A stretch of DNA of 64,000 nucleotides from Candidatus Rhodoferax randersensis (GCA_016718155.1 JADKEH010000001.1:372001-436000), one strand, 5' to 3'; positions 50,813 to 60,233 are shown, counted from the first letter of the stretch. Numbers and translations: made by a program. The notes: generated by a model not told the origin, from the letters alone.

Positions 50813-52765
50813 CTAGCGCGGGTCGGGCAGATTGAAATGCATCATGGCGTCGTCATCGCCCTTGTCCGTTGGCTGGTTCGCCAACCCGCGGCGCGACTGT
50901 GCAACCGGCATGGGAAAGGTGCTGGACTTGAACGGCGAGCGCATCAGAGCGGCCGATTTGCTTTCGACCCCTTCCACCGACACGCGCACAATGCGCTTCG
51001 CCACGCCATGCAACATCAGCAATTCGCCGTAGGCAGCCATATCAAAGCTAGGCCCCGATTCATCGCCGGGGTTGCGGAAGATACAGTCCTCGATGAACTC
51101 CAGCACCCGAGCCGATGGCCACAGCGCCGCAATGCGGCGCACTACCTCGGCGTAACCATCGAGTGTCTGGCCATCTTCCGAAAACCTGGCAAATGTGGGC
51201 ATGCAGCCGCTGAACAACCGATTGAAATCGCCGCGCACCATTTCAAACTCAGTCGTTCGGCCCAATGCGTGGAAGATTCCCAGGAGGTCCAGAAACACCC
51301 AGGGGCTGGATTCACCACTCTCTTCGAGCCGGTGCTCCAGAATCTCTATCGCCTGCTCATGTTGCCCCAGCGACATGAAGAACTCGGCCTGATGGCGGAC
51401 GTCGACCAGCTCCTGCGAGTCCACATCGCGCAGATGTCCCCCCGTGCTAAGCGGCAACCTGGCCGAAGCATGGCCTTTGGCTGGCTGCACCAGGCCACTG
51501 GCGACAACCGCCGTCACCTTGCTGGCCTGCTTTGTCGCGCGCACGGTCGCAGGGCCGTCTGGCGTAGTGACGGGGGCGGCCGCCCCCAAATCGATATCGA
51601 CCTGCGTCAAGGCTGGCGCCAGGCTGGCGCGTTGCGACACCACCGTTGAGCGCGCCGTGTCCACGACCTCGGGCAATCGGGAGGGCAGTTCGGAGCTCAG
51701 TTCAGACCCGCGCCACCAATCCTGGCGCCCGGCGGGGCCACGACGGCGCCACAACCAGGCCAAAGCCAGCACGCTAAGCAGCAACAATGCACCAAGCAGA
51801 TAGACCAGCCAATTGGCATAGCGCTCGGACTCGGCGTGGCGCAAACGCACTCCCAATTCCTGCAGCCCAAGCTGGTTCCTCGTCGTGATGGTCTTGAGGG
51901 CAGTGATATCCGCATCCATCGCCTGCACCCGCGCGCCATCGCGAAGAATGTCCTCGGGCGACGCATTCAGGGCGCGCCACAAAGCGGCCGCCTCGGAACG
52001 GCGCTGGTCGCTGTCGGTCGGAGCCGACAACAACTCCGACGAGGCCTTGAGGACTGGGTCGCGCTCCTGGGTCAGGTCAAGCATGTCGAGCTTCAGGCGC
52101 GATTTACCGACGGCCTTGGCGATACGCTCCTTGACCGCACGGGCACGCGTGTCGTCGCGCGGGACTTTGGCCAATTTGGACGGGCGCACCCTGTCCACGA
52201 CAGCGGTCGGGGTGGCCCCCTCAACAAGTTTCGGGTTCGTCGATGGCTTTCCTGCTGCCGGACCAGACTGAGCAGCGGCACTGCCCGCGTTCACCCCCGC
52301 CTTCGGGATAACCGCCCGGAGCGGCGTTGGCGCCGACGCCGCGCGATTGGCAGTGACGACAAGCGGCAAGGCACCCACCTCACTGACCACGTCAGCCAGC
52401 AGCACGTAACGGCGTGAGCTTTTCTGGCTGCACCCGGCACGCAAATAGACAGTCACCAGGGGTTCATCCACCGGCACCAGGGAGACAATCCGCACCACGC
52501 CACTTTGAGGCTGGGCACCAGGCTCCAGCGTGACGCGAATCCGGCTGGGGTCTTGCCGGTTGTCGGCATGGAACACCTCAGCTTGCAGGCATGGCGACGC
52601 GCTGCTCTCGTCGTCTGCCAACTGCACCTGAACGCTCAGGTCGAGCGGCCGCCCTATCAAGGCCGCACCCTGCATGCGCCCCAGCGTTGCCGCACTGCCG
52701 TCGAAGGCCAGCGCCAACAGACCAAACGCCAGCGCGGCACCTCTGAATGTGGACGAATGTTTCAT
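50813..52765 (-). CDS. FimV-like polar/envelope protein
   Basis: This 650-residue protein has a signal peptide (SSTFRGAALAFGLLALAFDGSAA), a FimV N-terminal domain (TLGRMQGAALIGRPLDLSVQVQLADDES...VFHADNRQDPSRIRVTLEP), a long charged Ala/Pro-rich region, one membrane helix near residue 330 (NWLVYLLGALLLLSVLALAWLWRRR), then a cytoplasmic half with TPR-like helices (VRHQAEFFMSLGQHEQAIEILEHRLEE). FimV/HubP proteins organise cell poles and type IV pili. I do not see a LysM domain. The start at 52765 fits the signal peptide. Confidence 0.7.
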   Translation of the reverse strand: MKHSSTFRGAALAFGLLALAFDGSAATLGRMQGAALIGRPLDLSVQVQLADDESSASPCLQAEVFHADNRQDPSRIRVTLEPGAQPQSGVVRIVSLVPVDEPLVTVYLRAGCSQKSSRRYVLLADVVSEVGALPLVVTANRAASAPTPLRAVIPKAGVNAGSAAAQSGPAAGKPSTNPKLVEGATPTAVVDRVRPSKLAKVPRDDTRARAVKERIAKAVGKSRLKLDMLDLTQERDPVLKASSELLSAPTDSDQRRSEAAALWRALNASPEDILRDGARVQAMDADITALKTITTRNQLGLQELGVRLRHAESERYANWLVYLLGALLLLSVLALAWLWRRRGPAGRQDWWRGSELSSELPSRLPEVVDTARSTVVSQRASLAPALTQVDIDLGAAAPVTTPDGPATVRATKQASKVTAVVASGLVQPAKGHASARLPLSTGGHLRDVDSQELVDVRHQAEFFMSLGQHEQAIEILEHRLEESGESSPWVFLDLLGIFHALGRTTEFEMVRGDFNRLFSGCMPTFARFSEDGQTLDGYAEVVRRIAALWPSARVLEFIEDCIFRNPGDESGPSFDMAAYGELLMLHGVAKRIVRVSVEGVESKSAALMRSPFKSSTFPMPVAQSRRGLANQPTDKGDDDAMMHFNLPDPR

Positions 52766-52823
52766 TATTCGATTCGATTCTCGCACAGCTTGCACGGCGT
52801 TCAATCAAGGGATAATGCCCGCC

Positions 52824-54350
52824 ATGAATCCTCTTTTCGAACGCGTTGGGGTGATTGGGGCTGGTGCCATGGGCCGCGGCATCGCCCAGATTGCCGCACA
52901 GGCAGGCAGCAGCGTCACGCTGTACGACATGCAGCCGCAGGCCTGCGCCGCCGCTCAGTCCGGCGTGTTTGCACAATGGGACAAAATGGGCGAGAAGGGC
53001 CGGATGACAGCCGAACAGATCGCCCAATGCAAGGGTCGGCTGCGCTGTGCGGACTCGCTGCAGGCGCTGTCGGATTGCACCCTGGTGATCGAGGCGGTGG
53101 TGGAGCGGCTGGACGTCAAGGCCGCGCTGTTTGCCCAGCTCGAAGACATCGTGTCTGCCACCAGCGTGCTGGCCACCAACACCTCATCGCTGTCGGTCAC
53201 GGCGATTGCCGCCCAGTTGAAACGGCCGGCGCAACTGGCGGGCTACCACTTCTTCAATCCGGTGCCACTGATGAAGGTGGTCGAAGTCATTGCCGGCCTG
53301 CGCACCAGCAAGTCGGTGTGTGATGACTTGGCCGCCTATGCCCGGCAGATGGGGCACACGCCGGTGCTGGCGCAAGACACACCGGGTTTCATCGTCAACC
53401 ATGCTGGCCGGGGCTATGGCACAGAGGCACTGCGCATTGCCAGCGAAGGTGTGGCCGACTTCGCCACCATCGACCAGATTCTGAAGGACCAGGTCGGCTT
53501 CAAGTTGGGGCCATTCGAGCTGATGGACCTGACCGCGCTCGATGTGTCGCACCCGGTGATGGAATCGGTCTACCGGCAGTACTACGAGGAGCCCCGCTAC
53601 CGGCCCAGCCCGATTACCGCTCAGCGCCTCGCTGGCGGACTGCTGGGCAAGAAGACCGGCGAAGGTTTCTACCACTACACCAACGGCGTGGCCGAGGCTG
53701 CGGCGCTGGTTCCGGTCCCGTCCGTGGAGGCCATGCCTCCGGTTTGGTTGTCGCCCCGCGCCGCACGCCGCGCGGAATTGCTGCTGCTGCTGAAGAACCT
53801 TGGCGCCAAGATCGAAACCGGCGCGTCGCCGTCGCCCGAAGCCCTGACGCTGGTTGCACCGCTGGGCTTCGATGTCACCACCGTGGCCGTGGTGGAGCGG
53901 CTCGACCCGGCGCGCACCGTCGGTATCGACATGCTGGTGGCCGACAACGAGACCAAGCGCCGTGTTCTGGCCACCAACCCGGCCACACGCACCGACATGC
54001 GGATGGCGGCGCATGCCCTGATGGCGCGCGACGGCAAGGCGGTCAGCGTGATCCGCGACAGTGGCGGTTTCGTCACGCAACGGGTGGTGGCGACCATCGT
54101 CAACATTGCCAGCGATATCTGCCAACAGGCGATCTGCTCGCCGGCCGACCTGGAAACTGCCGTCACGCTGGGCCTGGGCTACCCGCTGGGACCGCTGGCC
54201 ATGGGCAACCGCTACGGCCCCACCAACGTGCTGGAGGTGCTGTTCAATATGCAGACCGTCTACGGCGATCCCCGCTATCGTCCCAGCCCGTGGCTGCGTC
54301 GGCGCGGCGCCATCGGCCTGAGCCTGCTGCATGAAGAAGAGGCCATGTAG
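52824..54350 (+). CDS. 3-hydroxyacyl-CoA dehydrogenase, PaaH/PaaC-like
   Basis: This 508-residue NAD enzyme has the Rossmann motif VGVIGAGAMGRGIAQIAAQAG near residue 8, the catalytic segment AGYHFFNPVPLMKVVEVIAG with its histidine, and DTPGFIVNHAGRGY. A second C-terminal 3HCDH domain follows (DSGGFVTQRVVATIVNIASDI...GLGYPLGPLAMG). The two-domain form of about 505 residues is typical of PaaC/PaaH in phenylacetate degradation. The next gene resembles the alternative oxepin-CoA hydrolase group, which supports that pathway, but the oxygenase genes are not here. Confidence 0.9.
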   Translation: MNPLFERVGVIGAGAMGRGIAQIAAQAGSSVTLYDMQPQACAAAQSGVFAQWDKMGEKGRMTAEQIAQCKGRLRCADSLQALSDCTLVIEAVVERLDVKAALFAQLEDIVSATSVLATNTSSLSVTAIAAQLKRPAQLAGYHFFNPVPLMKVVEVIAGLRTSKSVCDDLAAYARQMGHTPVLAQDTPGFIVNHAGRGYGTEALRIASEGVADFATIDQILKDQVGFKLGPFELMDLTALDVSHPVMESVYRQYYEEPRYRPSPITAQRLAGGLLGKKTGEGFYHYTNGVAEAAALVPVPSVEAMPPVWLSPRAARRAELLLLLKNLGAKIETGASPSPEALTLVAPLGFDVTTVAVVERLDPARTVGIDMLVADNETKRRVLATNPATRTDMRMAAHALMARDGKAVSVIRDSGGFVTQRVVATIVNIASDICQQAICSPADLETAVTLGLGYPLGPLAMGNRYGPTNVLEVLFNMQTVYGDPRYRPSPWLRRRGAIGLSLLHEEEAM

Positions 54351-54395
54351 GCGCTGTCGACTGCGGCCCCGCTGGCACCCAAACTGCGCTTGCTC

Positions 54396-55175
54396 ATGAA
54401 TGCCGAACTCAAACGCCACCGCGTCGGGCGCACACTGGTGCTGACGATCAGCAACCCCCAGCACCGCAACGCGCTGGGGCCGGAGCTCTACATAGAAGGC
54501 GTCGAAGCCCTCAACCTGGCTGAAAGCAGCCACGAACTCGGCTCGGTCATCATCACCGGCGAGGGCAGCTTGTTCAGCGCCGGCGGCAACCTGCAGCGTT
54601 TGCAGGCCAATCGGCAGCAAGACCCGTCGGTGCAGGCCCAGAGTCTGGACGCCTTGCATGCCTGGATCGAGACCATTCGCGCCTTCCCCAAGCCGGTGAT
54701 TGCCGCGGTGGAAGGCGCCGCAGCGGGCGCTGGTTTCTCGCTGGCGCTGGCCTGTGACCTGATCGTGGCCGCCCGCGACGCGGTGTTCGCCATGGCCTAC
54801 AGCAAGCTCGCACTGTCGCCCGACGGCGGGGGCAGTTGGAGCTTGTCACGGGCGCTGCCACGCCAACTGGTGACGGAACTCCTGATGTGCGCTGAGCGCA
54901 TCGGCGCGCCACGCCTGGCCGAGCTCGGCGTGGTCAACCGCCTGTGCGAGCCCGGCGAGGCGCTGGGCGAGGCCCTGGCCCTGGCCGAGCAACTCAACGG
55001 CGGCGCCCCCAACGCACTGGCCAGCATCAAAGCCATCGTCAATGAGGCCGACCAGAACAGCCTGGGCGAACACCTGGCGCTGGAACGTGCGCATTTCGTG
55101 CGCAACCTGCATCATCCCAACGCCGGGCGCGGCATCGAGGCCTTTCTGGCCAAACAGACGCCACGATTCGAGTAG
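54396..55175 (+). CDS. enoyl-CoA hydratase/isomerase family (oxepin-CoA hydrolase-like)
   Basis: This 259-residue crotonase-fold protein has the oxyanion-hole segments GSLFSAGGNLQRL near residue 66 and AAVEGAAAGAGFSLALACDLIVAA near 108, and MAYSKLALSPDGGGSWSLSRALPR with an aspartate at the usual acid site. The pattern RNALGPELYIEGVEALNLAES resembles the alternative oxepin-CoA hydrolase group of phenylacetate catabolism. It starts 45 bp after the dehydrogenase, so the two form a likely operon. Other crotonase functions remain possible. Confidence 0.88.
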   Translation: MNAELKRHRVGRTLVLTISNPQHRNALGPELYIEGVEALNLAESSHELGSVIITGEGSLFSAGGNLQRLQANRQQDPSVQAQSLDALHAWIETIRAFPKPVIAAVEGAAAGAGFSLALACDLIVAARDAVFAMAYSKLALSPDGGGSWSLSRALPRQLVTELLMCAERIGAPRLAELGVVNRLCEPGEALGEALALAEQLNGGAPNALASIKAIVNEADQNSLGEHLALERAHFVRNLHHPNAGRGIEAFLAKQTPRFE

Positions 55176-55314
55176 CGCGCACTGTCGGACCGTCCCCGGA
55201 ACCGGCCCTTAGCGCGCGAACACGGTCGCCAGACGCACAGGCGACAAGGTCCACGCCCCGTCGACGTCCCCGGCGCGACAATGCGAGGGTTCCCAGTCAC
55301 CCACAGGACAGGCC

Positions 55315-56034
55315 ATGATTGATCCCATTCTTACCATCGACGAACGCGAGGCGATCAATTCCGGTCGCTGGTTCTCCACCCTCTCACCCTCACTGCGACA
55401 CGACATTCTGCGATGTGCCTACGTCAAACGCTTCAAGGACAACGAACTCATCTGCGCGCGCGGCGAGCCACCGGAAGAGTGGAGCGCCTGCGCCAAGGGG
55501 GCCGTGCGGGTGAGTTCGACATCGATCTCGGGCAAGCAGATCACCTTGACCTATGTCGAGCCGGGCATCTGGTTTGGCGATGTGGCGATCTTCGATGGCG
55601 ACCGGCGCACCCACGACGCCTATGCACATGGCGACACCACGCTGCTGAGCATCGCCAAGGCCGATTTCAAGAAGATCCTGGCCACCCATGTGGAGCTGTA
55701 CGAGGCGATCGTGCGCCTGCATGCGCGACGCATCCGACAGTTGTACGGCTTGGTGGAGGATCTCAACACCTTGCCGCTACGCGCGCGGCTGGCCAAGCAG
55801 CTCTTGCACCTGGCGCGCAGCTACGGCATTCCCAGCCTGAGCGACGGGCACGAGGTGCGCATTGGCCTGCAACTGGCCCAGGAAGAACTGGCGCAACTGC
55901 TGGGCGCATCGCGCCAGCGGGTCAACCAGGAACTCAAGTCGATGGAGCGCGAGGAAACGATCCGGATCGAGGCCGGCGGCCTGGTGATTCGCAGCCGCGA
56001 AGCCCTGTTGCGCATTGCCGAAGCCGACGCCTGA
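55315..56034 (+). CDS. Crp/Fnr-family transcription regulator
   Basis: This 239-residue regulator has an N-terminal cyclic-nucleotide-binding-like beta-roll (KDNELICARGEPPEEWSACAKGAVRVSS...EPGIWFGDVAIFDG...), a dimer helix (ILATHVELYEAIVRLHARRIRQLYGLVEDL) and a C-terminal HTH (IGLQLAQEELAQLLGASRQRVNQELKSMEREETIRIE). There is no N-terminal cysteine cluster, so it is not an oxygen-sensing Fnr. It lies between the CoA-ester genes and the APH/acyl-CoA dehydrogenase pair and may regulate them. Confidence 0.9.
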   Translation: MIDPILTIDEREAINSGRWFSTLSPSLRHDILRCAYVKRFKDNELICARGEPPEEWSACAKGAVRVSSTSISGKQITLTYVEPGIWFGDVAIFDGDRRTHDAYAHGDTTLLSIAKADFKKILATHVELYEAIVRLHARRIRQLYGLVEDLNTLPLRARLAKQLLHLARSYGIPSLSDGHEVRIGLQLAQEELAQLLGASRQRVNQELKSMEREETIRIEAGGLVIRSREALLRIAEADA

Positions 56035-56053
56035 CATTCTTCCTGCTCAGTTG

Positions 56054-56091
56054 GGGTCAGAGCACATTTGCTTCGCAAAGTGGTCTGACCC
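56054..56091. repeat. imperfect hairpin element between two genes
   Basis: GGGTCAGAGCACATTTGC and GCAAAGTGGTCTGACCC pair across a TTC loop with one mismatch and one bulge. It lies in the 76-bp gap between the Crp/Fnr gene and the phosphotransferase gene, 20 bp before the latter's ATG. I recall similar GGGGTCAGAG...CTCTGACCCC units scattered in proteobacterial genomes. It could attenuate or stabilise the message. Confidence 0.6.
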
Positions 56092-56110
56092 ACAAAGTAT
56101 CAACACCACC

Positions 56111-57196
56111 ATGACCAACTTTGATCACTTCACCGGCACGCGCCCTGTCTCCGAGCAGCATGCACTCAACCTGGAGGCCTTGCAGGGCTGGCTTGTGCAG
56201 CACATTGAGGGTTTTGCCGGTCCGCTCAGTCTGGAAATGTTCAAGGGCGGTCAATCCAACCCCACCTACAAGCTGATCACGCCCAGCCGCAGCTATGTGA
56301 TGCGGGCCAAGCCCGGACCGGTGGCCAAACTGTTGCCCTCGGCGCACGCGGTGGAGCGCGAGTTTGCTGTGATGCAGGGACTCGCCGGCACGGACGTTCC
56401 CGTGGCGCGGATGTATGGCCTGTGCGAAGACGAAAGCGTCATCGGCCGCGCCTTTTATGTGATGGAGTGCGTCGAAGGCCGAGTGCTGTGGGATCAGTCG
56501 CTACCCGGCATGACACCAGCGCAGCGCGGACCAATGTATGACGAGATGAACCGTGTCATGGCGGCCCTGCACTGTGTCAAGTTCGCCGAGCGCGGGCTCG
56601 CCAGCTTCGGCAAGCCGGGCAACTACTTCGAGCGCCAGATTGGCCGCTGGAGCAAGCAATACGTGGCCTCGATCACGACGCCCATCCCGCAAATGGACCA
56701 ACTCATGGCCTGGCTGCCCGCCCGCATCCCGTCCATGGCAAGGGACGAATCCATGGTCAGCATCGTACATGGCGACTACCGGCTGGACAACCTGATCTTC
56801 CACCCGACCGAGCCGCGCATCCTCGCTGTGCTCGACTGGGAGTTGTCCACTCTGGGACACCCGTTGGCGGACTTTAGCTACCACTGCATGGCCTGGCACA
56901 TACCGCCTGGCGCCTTTCGCGGCATTGGGGGCCTCGATGTCCGTAGCCTGGGCATTCCGACCGAGAACGAGTACATCCAACGCTATTGCGAACGCACCGG
57001 CTTCACCACACCCGAGCAACTGAAGGCCGACTGGAACTTCTACATGGCCTACAACCTGTTCCGGATCGCCGCCATTTTGCAGGGCATCGCCAAGCGCGTG
57101 GAAGCAGGCACCGCGTCGAGCGCACAGGCCGTCAACTCCGGCGCGGGTGCCCGCCCCATGGCCGAGCTGGCCTGGAGTTTTGCGCAACGCGCCTGA
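56111..57196 (+). CDS. APH-type phosphotransferase (ACAD10/11-like kinase)
   Basis: This 361-residue protein has the aminoglycoside-phosphotransferase fold: FKGGQSNPTYKLITPSRSYVMRAKPGPVAKLLPSAHAVEREFAVMQGL (nucleotide loop and lysine), VIGRAFYVMECVEGRVL, the catalytic VSIVHGDYRLDNLIFHP and metal-binding ILAVLDWELSTLGHPLADFSY. In bacteria and animals such kinases stand beside or fuse to an acyl-CoA dehydrogenase (ACAD10/11) and phosphorylate 4-hydroxyacyl-CoA. The next gene is an acyl-CoA dehydrogenase, 55 bp on, so this role is likely. Confidence 0.88.
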   Translation: MTNFDHFTGTRPVSEQHALNLEALQGWLVQHIEGFAGPLSLEMFKGGQSNPTYKLITPSRSYVMRAKPGPVAKLLPSAHAVEREFAVMQGLAGTDVPVARMYGLCEDESVIGRAFYVMECVEGRVLWDQSLPGMTPAQRGPMYDEMNRVMAALHCVKFAERGLASFGKPGNYFERQIGRWSKQYVASITTPIPQMDQLMAWLPARIPSMARDESMVSIVHGDYRLDNLIFHPTEPRILAVLDWELSTLGHPLADFSYHCMAWHIPPGAFRGIGGLDVRSLGIPTENEYIQRYCERTGFTTPEQLKADWNFYMAYNLFRIAAILQGIAKRVEAGTASSAQAVNSGAGARPMAELAWSFAQRA

Positions 57197-57251
57197 ACAC
57201 CGACCCACGAAGATCGCCACACCCATCCTCCACGCACCATCGAAAGAAACC

Positions 57252-58514
57252 ATGGACTTCGACTACTCCCCAAAAACCAAAGACCTGCAGGTCCGCCTCC
57301 AGGCGTTCATGGCCGAGCACATCTACCCAGCCGAGGGCGCGTACCACGCTGAAATCGAGGCCAACACCGCCGCGGGCAAGCGCTGGACACCCCTGCAGAC
57401 GATCGAGAAACTCAAACCGAAAGCCCAGGCCGCCGGCTTGTGGAATCTGTTCTTGCCGGTGGACAGCGCTGCCGCCTCCGGTTACGACGGCGCCGGATTG
57501 ACCAACCAGGAGTACGCGCCGCTGGCCGAGATCATGGGCCGCGTGATGTGGTCCAGCGAGGTGTTCAACTGCTCCGCGCCGGATACCGGCAACATGGAAA
57601 CCATTGCCCGCTATGGATCGGAAGAAAACAAGGCGCGTTGGCTCAAGCCTTTGCTCGAAGGCAAGATCAGGTCCTCCTTCGCCATGACCGAGCCGGAGGT
57701 GGCCTCCAGCGATGCCACCAACATCCAGACCCGTATCGAACGCCAGGGTGATGACTACATCATCAATGGCCGCAAGTGGTGGACTTCGGGCGCTGGGGAC
57801 CCACGCTGCGCGGTCTACATTGCCATGGGCAAGACCGACCCGGACGCCCCGCGTCACTCGCAGCAAAGCATGGTACTGGTGCCCGCCAACACACCCGGCA
57901 TCACCGTGGTGCGGGCGCTTAATGTGATGGGCTACGACGATGCGCCACATGGTCACATGGAAGTGTTGTTTGAGAACGTACGGGTGCCGACTTCCAACAT
58001 TCTGCTCGGGGAAGGCCGTGGCTTCGAGATCGCCCAGGGCCGCCTCGGGCCGGGACGCATTCACCACTGCATGCGCCTGATTGGCTTGGCCGAGCGCGCG
58101 CTGGAGTTGATGTGCAAACGTGCCGCCATGCGTGTCGCATTTGGCAAGACCATTGCCGCACAGACCGTGACTCAGGAGCGCATCGCCGAGGCGCGCTGCA
58201 AAATCGACATGGCGCGGCTGCTAACGCTCAAGGCAGCCTGGATGATGGACGTGGCGGGCAACAAGTTTGCCAAAAACGAAATTGCCATGATCAAGGTGGT
58301 GGCACCCAGCATGGCTTGTCAGGTCATCGACTGGGCGATGCAGGCCCACGGAGGCGCGGGCATGTGCGACGATTTTCCGCTGGCCTACAGTTACGCCAAC
58401 GCCCGGACCCTGCGCTTTGCCGACGGACCCGATGAAGTACACCGCAATGCCATCGCCAAGATGGAACTCGGCAAGTACGGGTTCAGTACACGGTCGGCTG
58501 AGGCACCGCGCTGA
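57252..58514 (+). CDS. acyl-CoA dehydrogenase, ACAD11-like
   Basis: This 420-residue flavoenzyme has the acyl-CoA dehydrogenase patterns SSFAMTEPEVASSDATNI, YIINGRKWWTSGAGDP, RGFEIAQGRLGPGRIHHCMRLIG, AFGKTIAAQTVTQERIAEARCKIDMARLL and QAHGGAGMCDDFPLAYSYANARTLRFADGPDEVHRNAIAKMEL. The residue at the usual catalytic site near GPDEVH agrees with the long-chain/ACAD11 group. With the preceding kinase it probably processes 4-hydroxyacyl-CoA or branched acyl-CoA. Convergent with the HD-GYP gene. Confidence 0.93.
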   Translation: MDFDYSPKTKDLQVRLQAFMAEHIYPAEGAYHAEIEANTAAGKRWTPLQTIEKLKPKAQAAGLWNLFLPVDSAAASGYDGAGLTNQEYAPLAEIMGRVMWSSEVFNCSAPDTGNMETIARYGSEENKARWLKPLLEGKIRSSFAMTEPEVASSDATNIQTRIERQGDDYIINGRKWWTSGAGDPRCAVYIAMGKTDPDAPRHSQQSMVLVPANTPGITVVRALNVMGYDDAPHGHMEVLFENVRVPTSNILLGEGRGFEIAQGRLGPGRIHHCMRLIGLAERALELMCKRAAMRVAFGKTIAAQTVTQERIAEARCKIDMARLLTLKAAWMMDVAGNKFAKNEIAMIKVVAPSMACQVIDWAMQAHGGAGMCDDFPLAYSYANARTLRFADGPDEVHRNAIAKMELGKYGFSTRSAEAPR

Positions 58515-58548
58515 GCAGCAGCCCGCAGCGCTCACTGCGCCAGGCCAC

Positions 58549-59787
58549 TCACCAGGGTGGCTTGGACAGCCCCGACCACAGTTCGTTGAGATCGGGGAAA
58601 CGCCACTTGGCGGGGTCTTCGCGGCCGGCAATCTTCTCGGGGCAGCCCGGGGCCGACAAGTCGATCACCACCGGCGTGATGCGCATGTTGGACTTGGTCG
58701 AAAAAAACACCTTGACCCGTGGCGTGGTGAGCGACTTTCCAGTTTGTTCAATCACCACGCCAATGCGCCCCGAGCTGAGTCGCACCAAAGAGCCGATCGG
58801 GTAGATGCCCAGGCTTTTGACAAACGCCTGGAACACCATCGGATCAAAGTGTCCATTGGCCCATTCGGCCATTTTGCGCAATGACTCGGCCGGGTCCCAG
58901 CCAAGTTTGTAGGGTCGATTGGACGTGATCGCGTCGTAGACATCGCACACAGCGCCCATCTTGGCGTGCAAGCTGATCGCGTCACTCTTGAGCCCTTCGG
59001 GGTAGCCTGAGCCGTCGGTTTTCTCATGGTGATGCAGACAGACATCCAATGCCACCGGATGCACACCACTGCCGGAGAGCAGCATCTTGTGGCCCTCAAC
59101 CGGGTGACCCTTGATGATGGCGAATTCTTCATCTGTCAACTTGCCGGGCTTGTTGAGAACATCCATGGGCATCGCGGCCTTGCCCAGGTCGTGCAGCAAT
59201 CCAGCGACCCCCGCGGCGCGCATTTCGCCATCAGGCAAATCAAGTTGCTTGGCCAATGCCACCATCATCGCGCACACCGCCACCGAATGCATGTAGGTGT
59301 AATCGTCCGCGGTCTTCAAACGCGCCAGGCTGATCAAGGCGCCCGGGTTGCGAATCACCGAATCGGCGATTTCTTCCACCAGTTGCTGGGCGCCACCGGC
59401 GTCGACCGTCTTGCCCATGCGAGCTTCCCGGAACATCGAGACAACCGCCTCTTTGGACTGCGCGCAAATCTTGGCTGCGCGTTCGATTTCCACTGACATG
59501 GAAACTGCGCCGACGTCTCGCTCAACCGCGGCAGCCTGATGCAGTTCGGCGTCGACCTGGGCGTCTGACTCCGCCTGCGACACCGCACTGTCCCCAGGCG
59601 CCACGTCCAGGCCTTTGTCGCAATCGATCCAGACCTCTTTGATGCTGCTGGCCAGGATCGAGGCAAGGTCCTTCGGATCGGTAATCACGAAGCCCGACCG
59701 CCAAAAGGGATGCTCCATCCAGGAGCCGCAGAACTCCTTGAGATGCATCCCGATGGTGAGCTGTTCAACGCGAATACGTTTAAGCAT
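58549..59787 (-). CDS. HD-GYP phosphodiesterase with DUF3391 domain (second)
   Basis: This 412-residue protein begins with DUF3391 (MLKRIRVEQLTIGMHLKEFCGSWMEHPFWRSGFVITDPKDLASI) and has a full HD-GYP domain: YMHSVAVCAMMVALAKQLDL, GLLHDLGKAAMPMDVLNKPGKLTDEEF, HHEKTDGSGYPEGLKSDAISLHAKMGAVCDVYDAITSNRPYK. All metal ligands appear intact, so it should hydrolyse cyclic-di-GMP. The start at 59787 is preferred for family agreement; an ATG eight codons earlier also exists. It is more canonical than the HD-GYP protein at 34-35 kb. Confidence 0.92.
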   Translation of the reverse strand: MLKRIRVEQLTIGMHLKEFCGSWMEHPFWRSGFVITDPKDLASILASSIKEVWIDCDKGLDVAPGDSAVSQAESDAQVDAELHQAAAVERDVGAVSMSVEIERAAKICAQSKEAVVSMFREARMGKTVDAGGAQQLVEEIADSVIRNPGALISLARLKTADDYTYMHSVAVCAMMVALAKQLDLPDGEMRAAGVAGLLHDLGKAAMPMDVLNKPGKLTDEEFAIIKGHPVEGHKMLLSGSGVHPVALDVCLHHHEKTDGSGYPEGLKSDAISLHAKMGAVCDVYDAITSNRPYKLGWDPAESLRKMAEWANGHFDPMVFQAFVKSLGIYPIGSLVRLSSGRIGVVIEQTGKSLTTPRVKVFFSTKSNMRITPVVIDLSAPGCPEKIAGREDPAKWRFPDLNELWSGLSKPPW

Positions 59788-59911
59788 GTAGCCTGATCCT
59801 GTGGCTGACATATTAACCCGCCGACCAGCTCTCTTGGGCAGGAAACCGCACACACCTGGCGCGGAGTCGGTCGCACCACCAAGGCGTGCGACCTGCCAAT
59901 AACGCCTGGAG

Positions 59912-59988
59912 TGGTCTGCCCGGAGGGGATCGAACCCCCGACCCACAGCTTAGAAGGCTGTTGCTCTATCCAACTGAGCTACGGGCAG
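59912..59988 (-). tRNA. tRNA-Arg (anticodon TCT)
   Basis: The 77-nt cloverleaf is complete. The acceptor CTGCCCG pairs with CGGGCAG, and CCA is encoded. The D arm is GCTCAGTTGGATAGAGC, the anticodon loop CCTTCTAAG gives TCT, and the T loop is TTCGATC. It reads AGA/AGG arginine codons, which are rare in a GC-rich genome. Confidence 0.96.
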
Positions 59989-59993
59989 AAGCG

Positions 59994-60020
59994 AAAAAAG
60001 CCCACCGAGTGAGCTTTTTT
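59994..60020. terminator. hairpin with A/T tails between the two tRNA genes
   Basis: AAAAAAGCCCAC (59994-60005) pairs with GTGAGCTTTTTT (60009-60020) with one mismatch and a 3-nt loop. On either strand it looks like an intrinsic terminator. On the tRNA strand it comes 11 bp after tRNA-Pro and only 5 bp before tRNA-Arg, so it could end the tRNA-Pro transcript or serve as a processing hairpin. Confidence 0.65.
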
Positions 60021-60031
60021 CTTGACATGAA

Positions 60032-60108
<77 letters not shown>

Positions 60109-60233
60109 ACGAAGCCCGTATTCTAGCTGGTCAGGCGATGGTTTTCCTCGTGGGCTCCAATTAAACGTCGCTCGAACGAAAGACTTGGGAGAAATCCGGT
60201 TCGGCTCACCACAGGCTCCGCTAAAGTTCATCC

